A DNA stretch of 64,000 nucleotides from Carex sylvatica (taxonomy: Eukaryota; Streptophyta; Magnoliopsida; Poales; Cyperaceae). Positions 10,727 through 24,026 of this stretch are shown here, piece after piece (the first letter of the stretch is position 1; every line of letters begins with the position of its first letter). The notes beneath the pieces were generated by a model. It saw nothing but the letters and a program-made list of their open reading frames with translations, was not told the DNA's origin and made no database searches. The DNA lies in NCBI GenBank assembly GCA_964058845.1, contig CAXKVR010000138.1:372001-436000 (forward strand), given 5' to 3'. A program made the translations under genes and the position numbers.

Positions 10727-13700
10727 GATTATTGTGCAGTGTGCAATGTGCAGAAAAGTGTACTCTCTATCTATATCAATCCTTTGCGTTACCTCACCGT
10801 TTGACTGTAAATACGAATCATCCGATTATAATCGGAATGAATTCATCATGACCTCTTTCATACTTGTGCCAATATATAATAACTAACGGATCAGATTCAA
10901 AATCACATAATGAGGTAACTTGGGTGATATGAATTCCTCTCTCTTCATTTGGTACTTGTGTTCATTTATAAGTGGAGATGACAGCTTTTAAATTGTTCTG
11001 TATAACAAATGATAATAAATGGAACAATGGTTGTTAGATCCATCCCGATATAAGTAAAATTTCGGAGCTTCATTCTGATTCGAATTTGATATGACAAATC
11101 AAAGCAAAAAAAGATTACTCAATTATCCAGTCCAAGGAAGGAGAACAGCACAAGAAAACCTTCCGCTTTCCTTTCGGCGTTTCTAATTAAGATAATAGTA
11201 GGTTTACTGTTTGTTCAATTTTCCAAATAATTAAACAATCAGTAGAGATGTGTGCTTTTTAAGGAATAGAAAAAATAAATGATTACCTAACCAATATGTA
11301 TATATTTGTACTTCATTCCCGATATAGGAGCCTAAGTAGATCTTCCTTTAAGAGAAGCGATTACATGCATAGTATTGTCTAAATATATATAGCATCGCTT
11401 GCACACAAAACATTAATTAGATCAGAATTGGTACTCTCGCGTGGTATAAATCCCATGATATTCATTCAATATACTTTCTCAAAATATATTAGAATATACA
11501 TAATATTAAAAAAAAAAAAAATCTCGTTTTAATATATTTTGAAAGAAAATAAAATATAAACTCCTTTTGTTAAACAAAAAAATAAAAATAATAAATATAT
11601 AAGCTTGAAACCGCAAGTTTACTCGAGAGATTTTGCTATAAGTCACATGACATGACTAGAGAATACGACAATGGTTCATAACTTCGTATATCTTTAATTT
11701 TCATGTCTACGGTCTACCTCAATTTTTTAGCAGAAGAATGTAGAACTAGTCAACTACTGTATGAAATTAAATTTATTTGAAAATTAAGTGCATATATTAT
11801 TTTGTGACACTCTGATTTTATTTCGGTGGATAATTAGAGTCTATAGATAGCAACTAATTAATGTGGACAACTTTTGAGTTATCAAAATGCCATTAAATTG
11901 ATCGTAGTTAACAATTTTATTTTACTGTTTATATTTTAGATAATTTATTAAGAATCGAAACATTAGAGCATAAAAAATAAGGGTATCTGAATCATTCTAT
12001 GGGAAAAATTCGACTCATATGATATAAATTTAATATAAAAAGACAGTTCGAGGTGATCACTGTGTTAAATAACCTGAAGCAGTTATAGAAGATACATGAG
12101 GTGATTAGGAAAACATAAGAAGTAATCATGTATAAAATATAAAGTTTCAATTATATGAAGTTAGTTTGAGATAATTAAACTAATTATTGAAAGTGATTAT
12201 GAAAAAAATCCGAGGCCATATGCTATATAAATATAAGTAAACAATCAATTTATGAAAATGTAGTTCTAGGCTTCTAGCTTACATCAATATTTTTATGGTA
12301 TTTGTACTTACTATCTCAAAAAAAATATTATTCTAAAGAAATTAAAATTGTGGATGTGTTTTCCATTATTAGATAATGCATATTAAATTTGAGTTATTTT
12401 TAATTAATTGGAACGTATATAAGAGAAGTCATTAACATACAAAGATTATTTTAAATTGTTTGATGAAAGCTAAATAGCTTTCAAATTGGTCTAAAATTGA
12501 GACACAAAGTTAGTTTGAGATAATTATAATTGTCAGTGAACAAATATTTGTTTATTTTTCTCAAAAGCGTGATTTGTGGAGCATTACACATGAACAATTT
12601 TTGTTTTTGTTCTGAAAATGACATGTATGCATTGTGTTTGTTAACTTAATTACAACATTCATGCTATGCCATCACCTTATGGATTACATATATTTTCACA
12701 ATCGTGGACTATCATTCTTCCATTTTTTTTTTTTTATAATGTGGCCATGTGGGTGCTGCGAAGCATTGTCCCTAGACTCTGTGTACATTTGGGAGATGTT
12801 AACAAGCGGGTGTTCTTTGATACTTGGCAGTCCTTTAAATTTTAGGATGAAACCTGGCATTCCTATAGTTCAAGAAAGAAACAAAAGATAACAAATACTG
12901 AGAAAGAAAACGGTCAACTGAATTCAAAGTCACAAGAAGAAGCCACACCACACCACACCAGCCTTAAACTGAACTCTCTCTCTCTCTCCTAATTTAATAC
13001 CTTGAATCATCTATTCCTTCAAGTCAAGGAAGACTGAAAGAGATATGAAACGGAACCTAAACATGTAATACTCTTTCTCCTGATTCTCTGTAGTCTCTAC
13101 AATGTTATTTAAATATACAATTAACCAATCTACATTTTTTTTTTTAATCTTTTTTCTTCTGGATTATAGCATGAGGAGACACTTCACACTTTTAACGAAG
13201 CATTTTGATTGTGTGTTTAAACTTTATAATTTAAATATTAAGATAATTATCACTTTATATGAATGCAGTTGCAGATAAGATTTATTAATTTGATTTTGAA
13301 AAAACTACACATAACTTCATTCATATTGTGGATTTAAATATTCTTTTACATTTTGGAAATGAACAAATACTTCTTTACATTTCTACAAAATTGCAAACAA
13401 ATTCTTTCATCTATTTTTTATGTTAAATACACGAAAACTTACCAGTTCATTTATTCTGTTACGTACCATGTCATCACATCTCATCACCAATTCTATGTAC
13501 CAAGTCATCACATCTCATCACCAATTCTATTTTTTTATTATCGCATTTAGTTGTCACATTATAGTAAATTTTGATGTTAAATTTGTTGATGCAATTACAA
13601 AATCGGACTTTCATATAAAAATATTTTAATGCAAAGTCATAATTTATATGACATGACACTTAAATAGGATATAATGTGGTACATCATCATCAACATCATT

Positions 13701-14424
13701 ATTATTTTAGAGCATGAATTAAGAGTTAAAATTTTAAATCATTTCTAGTGACAAGTGCAATAAAATTTTAATTTGCTACCTTCTATAAAGAAAGCAATTG
13801 TCTTAACCCTTGTCTTTATTAAATATGATAAGTGTGTACTGAAATGTAGAGAATATTTGAAATCATGATTAAAAATATATTCATATATATATATATATAA
13901 TGAGTTACTTACAAAAAGAATAAATATGTATATTATAAACTTATGTCATGCATGTCTGATGTTATTTAATCTCTTTGTTTTATTGTGAAACAATACCACT
14001 ATATATATATATTTGAACTTAAAAATCTCGGCCACAGAAACATAAAATAAATATAAATATTATTTTTGCAGTGCATTTATTTCTTACACTAAGTGAGAAC
14101 ATTTATTTTGCATAGATAGTGTGGTTTTCTCTCTCCATAAAACGCGGATGAAGCCACGCATTGGACTACAAAAATCTTTGTTGCAAACAATCCGAGCCTG
14201 TTATTTTGGCTTTCCATTAATTAAGTGAGCAGTTATTAAAGTACTTCTCTTTACTTCTCCCGGTTAATTTTTTCCATCTCCTCGCAACAATCATTACCAC
14301 AATTTTCCTTCTCAAACAACAAATTTCAATGACTTGCACCTCTAAATCTTCCCTAAAACGGTAGCAAAACCGACTACAAAAGCCCCTACATCTCTTCTCT
14401 TAAAACCCTTTCAAAACCCTTTTC

Positions 14425-14428
<4 letters not shown>
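10727..14428. other. long intergenic region upstream of the bHLH gene
   Basis: No gene is recognised in 3.7 kb. A perfect tandem duplication with a 34-bp unit (GTACCAAGTCATCACATCTC ...) lies at 13463-13496 and 13497-13530, with one mismatch. A short CACACCACACCA run and a (CT)n tract occur near 12947-12990. Short stretches resembling each other (GATGAAAGCTAAATAGCTTTC near 12465, and similar words near 32850) suggest old TE debris. Confidence 0.4.

Positions 14429-14480
<52 letters not shown>
14429..14480. repeat. (TA)26 microsatellite, 100 bp upstream of the bHLH start codon
   Basis: A perfect 52-base TA run sits between a pyrimidine-rich leader (TCTTCTCTTAAAACCC) and the bHLH start codon. 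It is likely in the promoter or 5' UTR. It resembles the sites occupied by fold-back MITEs elsewhere in the window but is empty here. Confidence 0.9.
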
Positions 14481-14483
<3 letters not shown>

Positions 14484-14583
14484 TACCTAGCTAGGAATAT
14501 TATTAATTATTCTCTGGTTTTTGCTTTATATATATTCTGAAGACTTATTTGTTTCTGTTTATCTTATCTTTTGTTTTCAGACA

Positions 14584-15956
14584 ATGTGGAACCCTACCGA
14601 ATTCAATCCTGCACCTTCCTCCTACATCAACTCAGACTATAGTGTGTATCGATCTATTATTTTCTTTTTAATTATTCTCTGATTTTATATAAATTTTGAT
14701 TGCGAGATTTTCTCTAAATGTAGTTGGTTTTTAAATGAATTTTGTGAAGGTACTTTCAATTCATTCACAGTCACAGGAGAAGGCAGCGAATCATCATCTC
14801 ACTTGCAGATTTCCAACGAGTATGACAAGCTGTGAGTCCCGGTGCTCTATTTTCCTTTATTTACTATTTTGCCCTCGTAAAGTAAATATTTTAGCAGTCT
14901 TTTCAAGGGTAGTTTGATAATTTTTGGGTTGATGGAACAGTTTCTTGGGCGACTGGTTTCTCAGTCCATACAGCAGCGAAAGCCATGTCAAGTCAGGAAT
15001 GGACTTCTCCAGTTCGTCTCTTCCCCTCTCGCCTTTTCCATTAGCATCCAACAGCAACCCTTACTCAGGTTCCATAAAAAAGTTATCTACTTTTTTATTT
15101 AATTGAAAGATTTTATGTATTTCACTTTTGCTGCGTTTTAACTTTTAACTATGTAATGTTGCTCCAATCAGATGTAGTTGGAGTAGGAGGAGATGTTTCG
15201 GTGGAAACTATGGGGGTGAGTAATGGAGATGTCCAGTTCAATGGCAGTCAAGCCGTTACTGTCACTGTGAGTCTGATTATTGCTATTTATGTACTTTCCT
15301 CATATTTTTCTTGTCTGTTCTCCGTAAAAGAAGGCTAGCATTTTCAAGCTTTTATATTTTGGACTCTCTTTTATGAATAAAATTTGAAACGATACCTAAC
15401 AGTCAAACAAGAACTGTAACGGGAAAAAGGTTAGCAGAACTTCAGATGAAACTTATGTGTGTTTGCAAGGTTGCTTCTCTTTGTATTTTGAATCCAAAAC
15501 AGGGTCTTTTTTCGTTTAGATCCCTAATTTCAAAGCACTTGTGAAGTTTAAGTACATATTTAAAGATCTGGAGTCCGAACAAAAATACTATAAATGAAAT
15601 CAGAGAACAAGAAATGAAAATAAAATTTCATTTAAACGCCGGATCATAAAAAACGTACATCCGTAGCATAGCTTCACGCTGTCAATTAAGTTTAGATTTA
15701 TACTCTATTTTTGTTGTGACTTTTTCTTTTTGAAGAAATTGTTCTGATTACTTTGATGGCATGATACGAAGGAATTGTTACGTGATACATGTATTTATTA
15801 ATTTTAGGAGTTGGAGAAGTTGGTTGAATCTGGGGAAGAAAAAAGCAGGGGAGAAAGCTCTTCAAGGGAGCCAAAGAAGCTCAAACCAAGCAGTGGTCAG
15901 AAACCGCTACAAGAAGGTTCCAGCTCAACAAAAAAGCAACCGGCAAAGGTTTCCAG

Positions 15957-15994
<38 letters not shown>

Positions 15995-17496
15995 GTATGT
16001 GCTGCATACAGATTTCGAGTTGACATATTGAGTAGTGTTGGTTTTGGTTGCACCTGGCACGACACCAGAATTTGGGAGCACTCTTAGTTTCCATTTAGTT
16101 CGGAAACATTGTTAGCAATAGTATCAAAATGATCATATGCATAATTTTAAACCACAATTGATGAAAAGGGCGTGCAGCCGTGCACGATTATTTGAATAAA
16201 ATTACATAAAGTGATAATACATATATATCTTAAGTTGGATGTGTTAGTATAACCTGATCTGAGAAACAAGGTCTTGATATAATAATAAATAATGATTACT
16301 ACTGCATGCTGATTGTGTAATTAATTAACAGGGAGCAGCAAAGAAGACCCAGAGGCTTGGTCCAAAGATCATAGCTCTTCAGCGACTTATTTCTCCCTAC
16401 GGGAAGGTAACATTTGCTTCCTTTCCAGATATTATTGTACAATTTTCTTTGCACCAATGTAATTAACGCCGACATCAGTGCTGCATATGTGAGGGAAGGA
16501 AGCAGAGGTCCTTATGTGCTAATGCAATTATGTGATCAAATCAAAATTTTTAGGTGCCAATTAATAGGGTTAGAGTTTTAATATGAAAATAATGACCCTG
16601 TTTAATTCCTTCGTTCCAAGTATTATATTCATAAAACTGGAACTCAAGCCGGTACATATATCTCAGCACTGAGATAATGACTGTCAAGCTATATATAACA
16701 AATTATTTAACATGCTGAAATACAATTACGTAAATCCCTTGCTAATTGGAATGCACTTAATTTCTCATCCAAGTAGATAATAAGAGAACATTTTTGCAAA
16801 GTGATCATATTAGAATTAGAAAAACTTATCTTTTTCCTTGCTGCTTTCCATTAGTTAGACCCTTATCTCTGTAACTCCTTTTTATCCGTTGCCTTCTAGT
16901 TCAAAAAAAGAAAAAACAAACAAAACTTCGTATGCATGGATTAAGGTTTACGATGTATTATGCAGACTGATGCGGCATCGGTGCTTAATGAAACAGCCAA
17001 CAACATCAGGTACCTTCATGAACAGATCAAGGTGAGAATTTGTGTCTGTGGTGAGCGTTGAAAAGTGATATAAATTTCAGGAATTTTTTTTATGAAGAAC
17101 CATTTTTTTTTGGAAACTGAAGTTATACTCGCATTCCATTGAATGTAGACCGTTAAAACCTCACATTTCTTGCAGATTCTGGCAGCACCTTATATGGGCA
17201 TACATCGTCAAATGGTACTTAATTTAATCTATATATTTCTATACACATAAAGGAAAACATAGCCTACTTTAAAGCTGAGATAATACATTTTGTTTTAATT
17301 CAAGCTATTGCCAAAATAAAAAATTTTGAATATACATTTTGTGACGCAGGTTCTCGCAAATATGGGATGCGATTTACATAGTAGAGGCCTCTGTCTTGTA
17401 CCTGTATCCCCAGAACTTGTCAACCTCACATCTCAACTTGCTTCTAATCGTAATGTCCAAGGAAATACAGTGTCATTTTCTCGGTTTCGCGTCTAG
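14584..17496 (+). CDS. atypical bHLH transcription factor (bHLH68/111/112/123-type subfamily)
   Basis: Nine exons give a 269-residue frame: 14584-14641, 14771-14831, 14941-15068, 15172-15266, 15808-15948, 16332-16406, 16966-17031, 17176-17214 and 17350-17496. All use GT-AG. The exon 1/2 junction is the least certain, because alternative GTGT donors and CAG acceptors are close by. The N-terminal half is Ser/Asn-rich (LGDWFLSPYSSESH near 41-55). A Lys/Ser-rich linker (exon 5) precedes helix 1 (QRLGPKIIALQRLISPYGK, about 168-186), helix 2 (TDAASVLNETANNIRYLHEQ, 187-206) and a conserved tail with ILAAPYMG and DLHSRGLCLVPVSPE. The tail and the ISPYGKTDAASVL loop are hallmarks of this plant subfamily of nuclear regulators. 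The basic region lacks the His-Glu-Arg triad for E-box contact, as is typical of the subfamily, so it may heterodimerise or bind non-canonical sites. Helix 2 has NETANN where relatives usually have HEAIEY. Confidence 0.9.
15959..15992. repeat. (CT)n microsatellite in bHLH intron 5
   Basis: About 17 CT units begin only 10 bases inside the intron after the exon 5 donor. It is probably polymorphic. Confidence 0.9.
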
Positions 17497-19381
17497 GTGA
17501 TCATACAATAACATGACCATAACATTGATTCAGTGCTCATAGAAAGAGATGCATAGAGTTAATTTACTGGCATGTAGCTTTAAGCAGTTTGTTCCTGAAA
17601 GCTAAAGATCAGGAGAAATTAATTTCTTTATGTATGCATTGTTTACTATTATTTGTATGAAGTTTGCTTCATTTCTGTTTTTATATACTGCTTTTTTATT
17701 GTAGAAGATATTCAGAATCCAGAGGTTTTTGTAACCTGTCCTGCTTATGGAAGTTAAATGAACTAGCCGTTCCCAATCTTTATTATTGCTTTGGAGTATA
17801 TATAGCATGGAAAATTGAGAACGGAGTAGGTCCGACGGGCTCGAGGGCCGTCCGATCCGCTTTAAGATCGTGCCCACAAAAATTGACATGAGCGTGCATG
17901 GATATTAAAGCAGATCGGACGGTCTTGGAGTCCATCGAACCTAAAGTAGATCCCATGGGCATATGACCTACTCTGCAGTCTGGGAAATGAGCTCTCTGAA
18001 CAGATAATCCAAATCTTTTGTTATGACCCCTCAGATAGTCTCTATTATGAATACATTGTCAGAGGTGGTGCCGGGGTTTTGTAATCGGAACCTCGATTCG
18101 TGAAGAAGGCTAATGCACATATGCCTTTTGTTGTTTGACCAGAACCTCGATTCGGGGTTTTGTAATGCACATATGCCTTTTTTGTTTGACCAGAGAAGGC
18201 TGCACCAAGTAATTAAGAGCTTGCATGGTATATAATCGAACATGTATAACTCAACTTAACGTCTGTATCGACTATCAAATTAATACCAAGGAAAAATTAT
18301 TAATTTTCTAAATAGAACGTAAGATAGAATGATATCAGACTCTCACTTTCTAAGGGTCAGCTTTTATTGGCAGTTGATTAATTTGATTGTTTTGATAACA
18401 AATTTCAAGAGTGAGGTAAGAAATTTTTTTTTTTTTTTTTGTAAGCATGTAATTGGTAACTTAATTTGTAAGTTGGATGCCTATGATATATTTTGTCATA
18501 ATGTCATTTATTTTTGTGACAAAGACCATATTAAATATAAGCTGTTGTAATATTTAAATTATTTAATAAACGATCAAATTTTGATCATTCTTCATATATA
18601 TGATACATAAATAAATATAGATCCCTTTAATTGTCAAATTTTAAAGTCAAAATTAATTTAGTAATAATGAATCCAATTAATTTGTTGTAATTGAGGTTCA
18701 ATTAATTTTTTTTTAACGCATAATAAAAATCGACAGTGAGGAGGTAGCTCAAGCAGTAATGCATATAAAGAGAGTTTGTTGCTCCATTTTGGCAGCAGGC
18801 GCTTCAATGCAGACGGTCACTCTCCTCTCTTTTAATTACGTCACATCTAAATCCCCAAAGCCTTGCAATTTTTTAACATGCTTACATGCATATCCCTCTT
18901 TCTTAAATTTTGAAACAAATGTCGAATTATGTTTGATGAAAAAACTTACAAAAGCATGCCCGAAACCAACAGTAATTACACAAGATTGCCTACCTTGTAT
19001 CTTTAGTAGAACTAGTGTATTAAAACTGTGGAAATTATTATATTTTATGAATAATGTGTTTATATGTAAAATTTATAATTTTTTTTAATTAATTTAGTAT
19101 AAAATAAAACAGTCAAAATAGAAGATTTAAGTTAATTTTAATGCATTTATTATTTTATTATTTTTTGATTACTTGACTTTAAGTTGATAAATTCGAAATT
19201 TTATAAATTTTGTATGTAGATATATCACTCATAAATTAAATCAATTTCAACAGTTTAAATTACGTCAATATATATAATATATTTTGATATTAAACTAACC
19301 AAAAAACTTGGTAATTGAGTTTAAGAACATTTAATTTTACATGGGATGAAATTCTCACTAAAAAATTAAAACTGAAGCAAA
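17497..19381. other. intergenic region 3' of the bHLH gene
   Basis: No gene is recognised. A duplicated stretch with AACCTCGATTCG and TAATGCACATATGCCTTTT occurs twice between about 18060 and 18200. A T18 homopolymer lies near 18425. AT-rich sequence near 19150-19320 has words similar to the fold-back element at 56.3-56.7 kb. Confidence 0.4.
17821..17950. repeat. short GC-rich fold-back element
   Basis: Imperfect inverted arms of about 40 bases face each other. GGCCGTCCGATCCGCTTTAA on the left pairs with TTAAAGCAGATCGGACGGTC on the right, and GGTCCGACGG pairs with TCCATCGAACC. The size and structure fit a very short MITE or a hairpin. I see no target duplication. Confidence 0.55.
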
Positions 19382-21172
19382 GCTAGGGTTTGTTCACTAA
19401 AGAGTTTAGTGAACACAACTCTAAAATCTATCGTATTAAATTTAAATGATACAAATTCAAATCGTTGAAACCGATCTATTTCACGAGTGATACATGTACA
19501 TGCAAAATTTTGAATCCATTTAGTACAAAATCAAGCGGTTATTCTTTTTAATACCCAGAAAAAAAAATTACAAAACTACCTAGAGTTTTGTTTTTTTTTT
19601 AAACCTACCCAGACCGCCTGGTCTATGGGCGGTCCACTAAGGACCTGACTGCCTGGGGTCCGGGCGGTCCGCTATTTTTTTTTTTTTTTGGAGAGATCTT
19701 AATATTTTGATTTAAATAATTTTGTGAAGATTTTTTTTTTCTTGTTTAGAGTGTATGCCAAAAAATAAGACATTTGATATATTTATGAAGTGATGTTGTA
19801 ACTTTTTATAACTTTGATTTGGTTTGTCAGTTGGATATCACAAGTTTAAAGATAACACTAATTAAGGACTTGGCCTTGATTCAAAAATTTTCAACCTCTG
19901 ACAGCTTGTTGATCTTCTTCTTTTTATTTCTGGTACTAAAACAGTAGTTTAGAACTACTAAAATAGGTACAAAACTCAAATTAGATCTCTGTCTATGCAT
20001 AAAGCACTATAGACTGACCTCTAGTATGGTACCAAGTCCAAACTCAGCAGCCAAGCACTAAGCACAGGCCACTGGTATAGTGCAATGCACTAAAAACATC
20101 AAATTTGACCTCTTCTGGTAAATCAGCAAGTCTGGATTGATACAGGAAACAAACTAAAAAAATAATTATACCAGCATGTAGATCATTAAAAAATACACAG
20201 AATTGACACAAATTTTAATTTATTTGAATTTTTCTACAGTTAGTTATGAATTTCCAAAGTTCAGTTTTCGAAAAAAAATTTAAATGTCATAACTTTAGCT
20301 AGGAAAGTCGAATTTGGGAGTATAACCACTTTTCAGAAGGGGGGGGACAAGACGGATCCGATCTCGGGCATCGTCACATCAGAATTAAAAAAAAAACGTC
20401 GTTTAATGCCTCAAAAATTCAGTTTAAGTTTTCGTTCAACAGCAAGCATACAACGATCGGTATTTTGTTTAGTCAAATGTCTAAGAGATTATTTAAGAAT
20501 TATCCATATAATTATTATAAAATACATTTACTATTTATTGTGTACGTTTGCCTATCTCCAAGCAAATAGGTTATATGTTGGCAATAATCAAATAATCTAA
20601 TTATTCTCTCTCTTGCTCCCCAATTATTCTCTAAAAAAAAGAGAAGAAGTTGACATCATTGAGGCAATCTAACTATATTTTCTTGTGTATATTTGAATAA
20701 AATAAATTATAAAGAATCAAGACCAAGTCTTTAATTAGTGTTATCTTTAGATTTGTGATATCCAACTGACAAATCAAATTAAAGTTATAAAGAGTTACGA
20801 TATCACTTCATAAATATATCAAATGTCTTATTTTTTTGGCATACACTCTAAACAAGAAAATATTTTCTTCACAAAATTATTTAAATCAAAATATTAAGAT
20901 CCATCTCTAAAAAAAAAAAAAATAGCCGACCGCCCATAGGTCAGGCGGTGTGGGTAGGTTTAAAAAAAAACTAAAACTCTGGGCAGTTTTGTAAAAAAAA
21001 TTTTGGATAGTAAAAAAAATGGCCGAAAATCAAGTGGTAAAAAATGAAAAAAAAATAAATACACTAAAATAACTTGTAAAACTTTAATTTTTTTGCTTGT
21101 ACAATTATATTTTTGACCACTTGACTTTATACTAAATAAATTTAAATTTTTAAAAAATTTACATGTACACGT
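19382..21172. mobile_element. fold-back MITE (Q family), split by a nested element
   Basis: The left arm (GTTCACTAAAGAGTTTAGTG, then GATACATGTACATG ... TTTAGTACAAAATCAAG) is mirrored on the right by CCACTTGACTTTATACTAAA ... TTACATGTACACGTATC. The match stops at about 21172, so the right end is lost. Its close relative at 56293-56702 is intact. The interior is interrupted at AAAATCAAG by the element at 19536-21025. Confidence 0.6.
19536..21025. mobile_element. non-autonomous element with ~330-bp terminal inverted repeats, 9-bp TSD
   Basis: The long arms 19536-19882 and 20714-21025 are inverted copies. Mirrored words include ACAAAACTACCTAGAGTTTT, AAACCTACCCAGACCGCCTG, ATTTGATATATTTATGAAGT and CAGTTGGATATCACAA. 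The flanking AAAATCAAG is duplicated exactly at 19527-19535 and 21026-21034. Long terminal inverted repeats plus a 9-bp duplication are the classic Mutator-like (MULE) signature. The 830-bp centre has no recognisable transposase. It contains a G8 run near 20339 and AT-rich filler, so the element must depend on an enzyme supplied elsewhere. Confidence 0.85.
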
Positions 21173-22179
21173 ATCTAGAGACGGACTCACATTGATCCAA
21201 GAGGGCGGTTGCCTCCATGAATTTTGAAATTTAGTAAAAAAAACAAATCCGATTTCATTTTGCACTTCTCTGAGAATAAGCTTGTCCCTCTCTAAAATCA
21301 TTGCAGCGTGGTGGAAAAGAATTTGGGAGACGAAGATGAAATGAAGAAAACAACTTTTCTGTTTTCTTATAATTTATGAACTTGTCCCCTCACTCTTTCT
21401 CTTAAACCATTGCTGAGGGATAGAAAAGAATTGAAGAGACGAAGAAAAAGAAAAAAACAACTTTACAGTGTAACTTATGGGCTGGACTTTAAAGGCCTCT
21501 TATTTTATATCTATCCAAAAATCAATATGAAAGATTATATTGGTGGTCCCCTATTATTTTAAAATTTGTTAGGCCTTTTATCTTAGTACTTGCTAGAGTG
21601 TTAAGCTACCTTTATAATTTTAAATTTTTTTTATCAAGTATATTGAACCTTGACTGAATTTTTCTTTTTAAACATATTAGCCCTTATATAATACAATAAA
21701 TTTATAGGTTATATTTAGTTGTGGAGTAACTTTAATTCAGAGTAAATTGTTTATTCCAAATTAAGGTGGAGTAAGCTAAACTACTTTTATAGGTGGAGTA
21801 AGTAACTCCGGTTTAGTTCACCTCTTATTCCATCTTACTCCTCGTTTGACTCCTTAAACATGAAATAAGAAATTTACTCCACCTCTTACTCCACAATCAA
21901 ATATGCACCATAAGGACTTGAATGCTAAATTTAGAAATCAAATCCGGAAGGCTGCCTTTTCATTTCCATATATACTCGCTGCTTCGGTTTCCTAATCATC
22001 ACTATTAGAAAAAAGGAAAAAATTATTACTCTTGGAAAGGTTTAAATAAAAATAAATATTGTAGCCAATTAATTAACAAACTTGAGCAGGAGAGAAAAGT
22101 TTCAAATATGAAAGCTGCACCTTCCCTTTTTTTCAAGAATATGTAACCCTAAACTTTCTAATGACTACTTCATATTTAT
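21173..22179. other. intergenic, TE-derived debris
   Basis: The region opens with GAGACGGACTCACATTGATCC ... GGGCGGTTGCCTCC. A loosely complementary GCCCCTCTATATTTAAATTCTGG ... GCCCCC stretch lies near 23166-23200, a pair typical of plant DNA-transposon ends. I cannot confirm that they delimit one element. A repeated GAAGAGACGAAGA-type stretch occurs at about 21310 and 21430. Confidence 0.3.
21708..21908. repeat. ~200-bp fold-back MITE
   Basis: The left end TTATATTTAGTTGTGGAGTA is mirrored by TACTCCACAATCAAATATG. Inner words GGTGGAGTAAG and CTTACTCC are also complementary. Size and structure fit a small MITE; the superfamily is undetermined. Confidence 0.6.
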
Positions 22180-23020
22180 TTGACAAAAATAAAATGAATA
22201 ATTATATTCATCTCTACACTTCTATTCTCCCTCTATCTTCATCACTACAATTTAGAAAAGTTACATTATGGTCCCCACTAATTATTTAAACACTTCTAAA
22301 ATTAAAGGATCCAAGTTAAATAAGGAAGATGATAATTATTTAGAGATTGTATTATGGTTCTCACTAATTGTTTAAACATTTCTAAAATTAGTTGATTCAC
22401 TTTTAAAATTAGAGGTTGTACTATGGTTCCCACTAATTATTTATCCATACAAAAAATATTCATCACGATAAACGTATATGGGTGCTTATTCAAATATTTT
22501 TACATATGTATAAATACTTGTAATACTTGATATTAATACTATCATGTGTCAGTCACTATCATATGTAAATAATATTTGCAAGTATAGGTATAAATATTTG
22601 CACGATGAGGTATAAATACTTGTGTAACAATGGACATGAAATTATGTCATCATGGATCTCATTTGAAAGAGCAAATTACGTAGAAGATGTTAGTGGTTTT
22701 AGATTCGCAAAATTTCTCATAAATCATCAGAAATGTGGACGAAATTGAAATAAGATAAAAAAAACTCACCTCTAAAAATGTGTATGGTCCATCCATGTAG
22801 TTTGAGATTTGTTTGGAGAGACAATTATTTATGTAAAAATTGTTCATCTTACTGGTATAAATACTTTATTTCTTAGGGATAAATACTTATGTGCGTAAGT
22901 ATTAACACTTTAGAAAAAAAATAGTGCTGAAATTTTTATGGTTCTCCATAGTAGTTATGAAAGTTAATGGAGGGATAAATGCGGAGATAGAAATGGGAGA
23001 ATAATTATTAGCATCCAAAT
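22180..23020. repeat. imperfect fold-back element related to the one at 62.1-63.2 kb
   Basis: The left arm (AATAATTATATTCATCTC ... TTCTATTCTCCCTCTATCTT) is mirrored by GGAGGGATAAATGCGGAGAT ... AGAATAATTATTAGC on the right. The inner words CATGGATCTCATTTGAAAGA and TTTTAGATTCGCAAAATT also occur in the large fold-back at 62.1-63.2 kb, so the two are related. Exact ends are uncertain. Confidence 0.55.
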
Positions 23021-24026
23021 AAAATAGAAGAAAACATTAAACAAGGAAATTGTCTAAAAAAAAAATCTTCAACGGAGCAAGAGCAAGCATAACACAAGAA
23101 ACAAAAAAATATTCAAAGAAAAATTGCACAATTTCACAGTATCCTTAATAAAAAATAATGTTTAGCCCCTCTATATTTAAATTCTGGTTTCGCCCCCAAA
23201 GGCACTTACGGGAGGTTGAATATAGGCATTTTTAAATTTTAATCTAGGTTACTTTTAACTAACGTACCTATAATTTATTATTGACAGAAACTATAATAAC
23301 TTCAATCTAAAAAATATATTAAAGTAAATAGTAGAGTTTCGAGACACTTGACATAATAATTGTTTACGGAGTTCGGCACTAACGCCTACGTTTTCGGGAC
23401 TCGCAACCTTCGAGATAACGCGCTTTTCTTTATCCAATGAGAAATAAAGTACTAGGTGTAACCGTTTAAATTATTTAAAATTTTAGTTGTACACACATAA
23501 TTTGTAAAATAGATTTGCATTACTTGTAAAATAAATCAGTTTTAATAAATTTAAATTTATCTCGTTTGAAATCAATATGATAGAACAACATACCCTATGT
23601 TCGTATAATTAATATTATCAACTCCACTGCTCAAAGAATTAAAAAAAAGTAGAGAAAAGCAAAACGCTTCGAAAATAATATATAATTCAAATATATTTTA
23701 TAACAGAGGAGGGTTTAAATGTCTCTTTTTTTGTGCCTCCATCATGCCTTCATTTTTAAAAACTTAAATAACTCAAAATTTAAATTATAAATGTCAAAAT
23801 AAAACCGTTAGATGTGATCTATGTTATTTTCTCTATATGCTTATAAAATATTATCACATTTTAATTTTATTTTTATATAAATTAATAAGTTAAAAAATCA
23901 ACGTCTAAAAATTATTCACATTAATATTTTTTTTTACAATCTCTTAATAATAATCAAAACAAAGTTGAAATGTCATACAAAAAATAAAAGCATTTGATCC
24001 TCTTCTATATAATATTAAATTTTATA
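23021..24026. other. intergenic DNA with TE scrap
   Basis: No gene is seen. The stretch GTTTACGGAGTTCGGCACTAACGCCTACG near 23369-23397 resembles a sequence common in plant transposon ends, but no boundaries are visible. The remainder is AT-rich. Confidence 0.3.

Noticed and set aside
13353..13659. Overlapping short frames in both directions
   Set aside because: They cover the 34-bp tandem duplication and AT-rich DNA; no conserved motif and no splice context.
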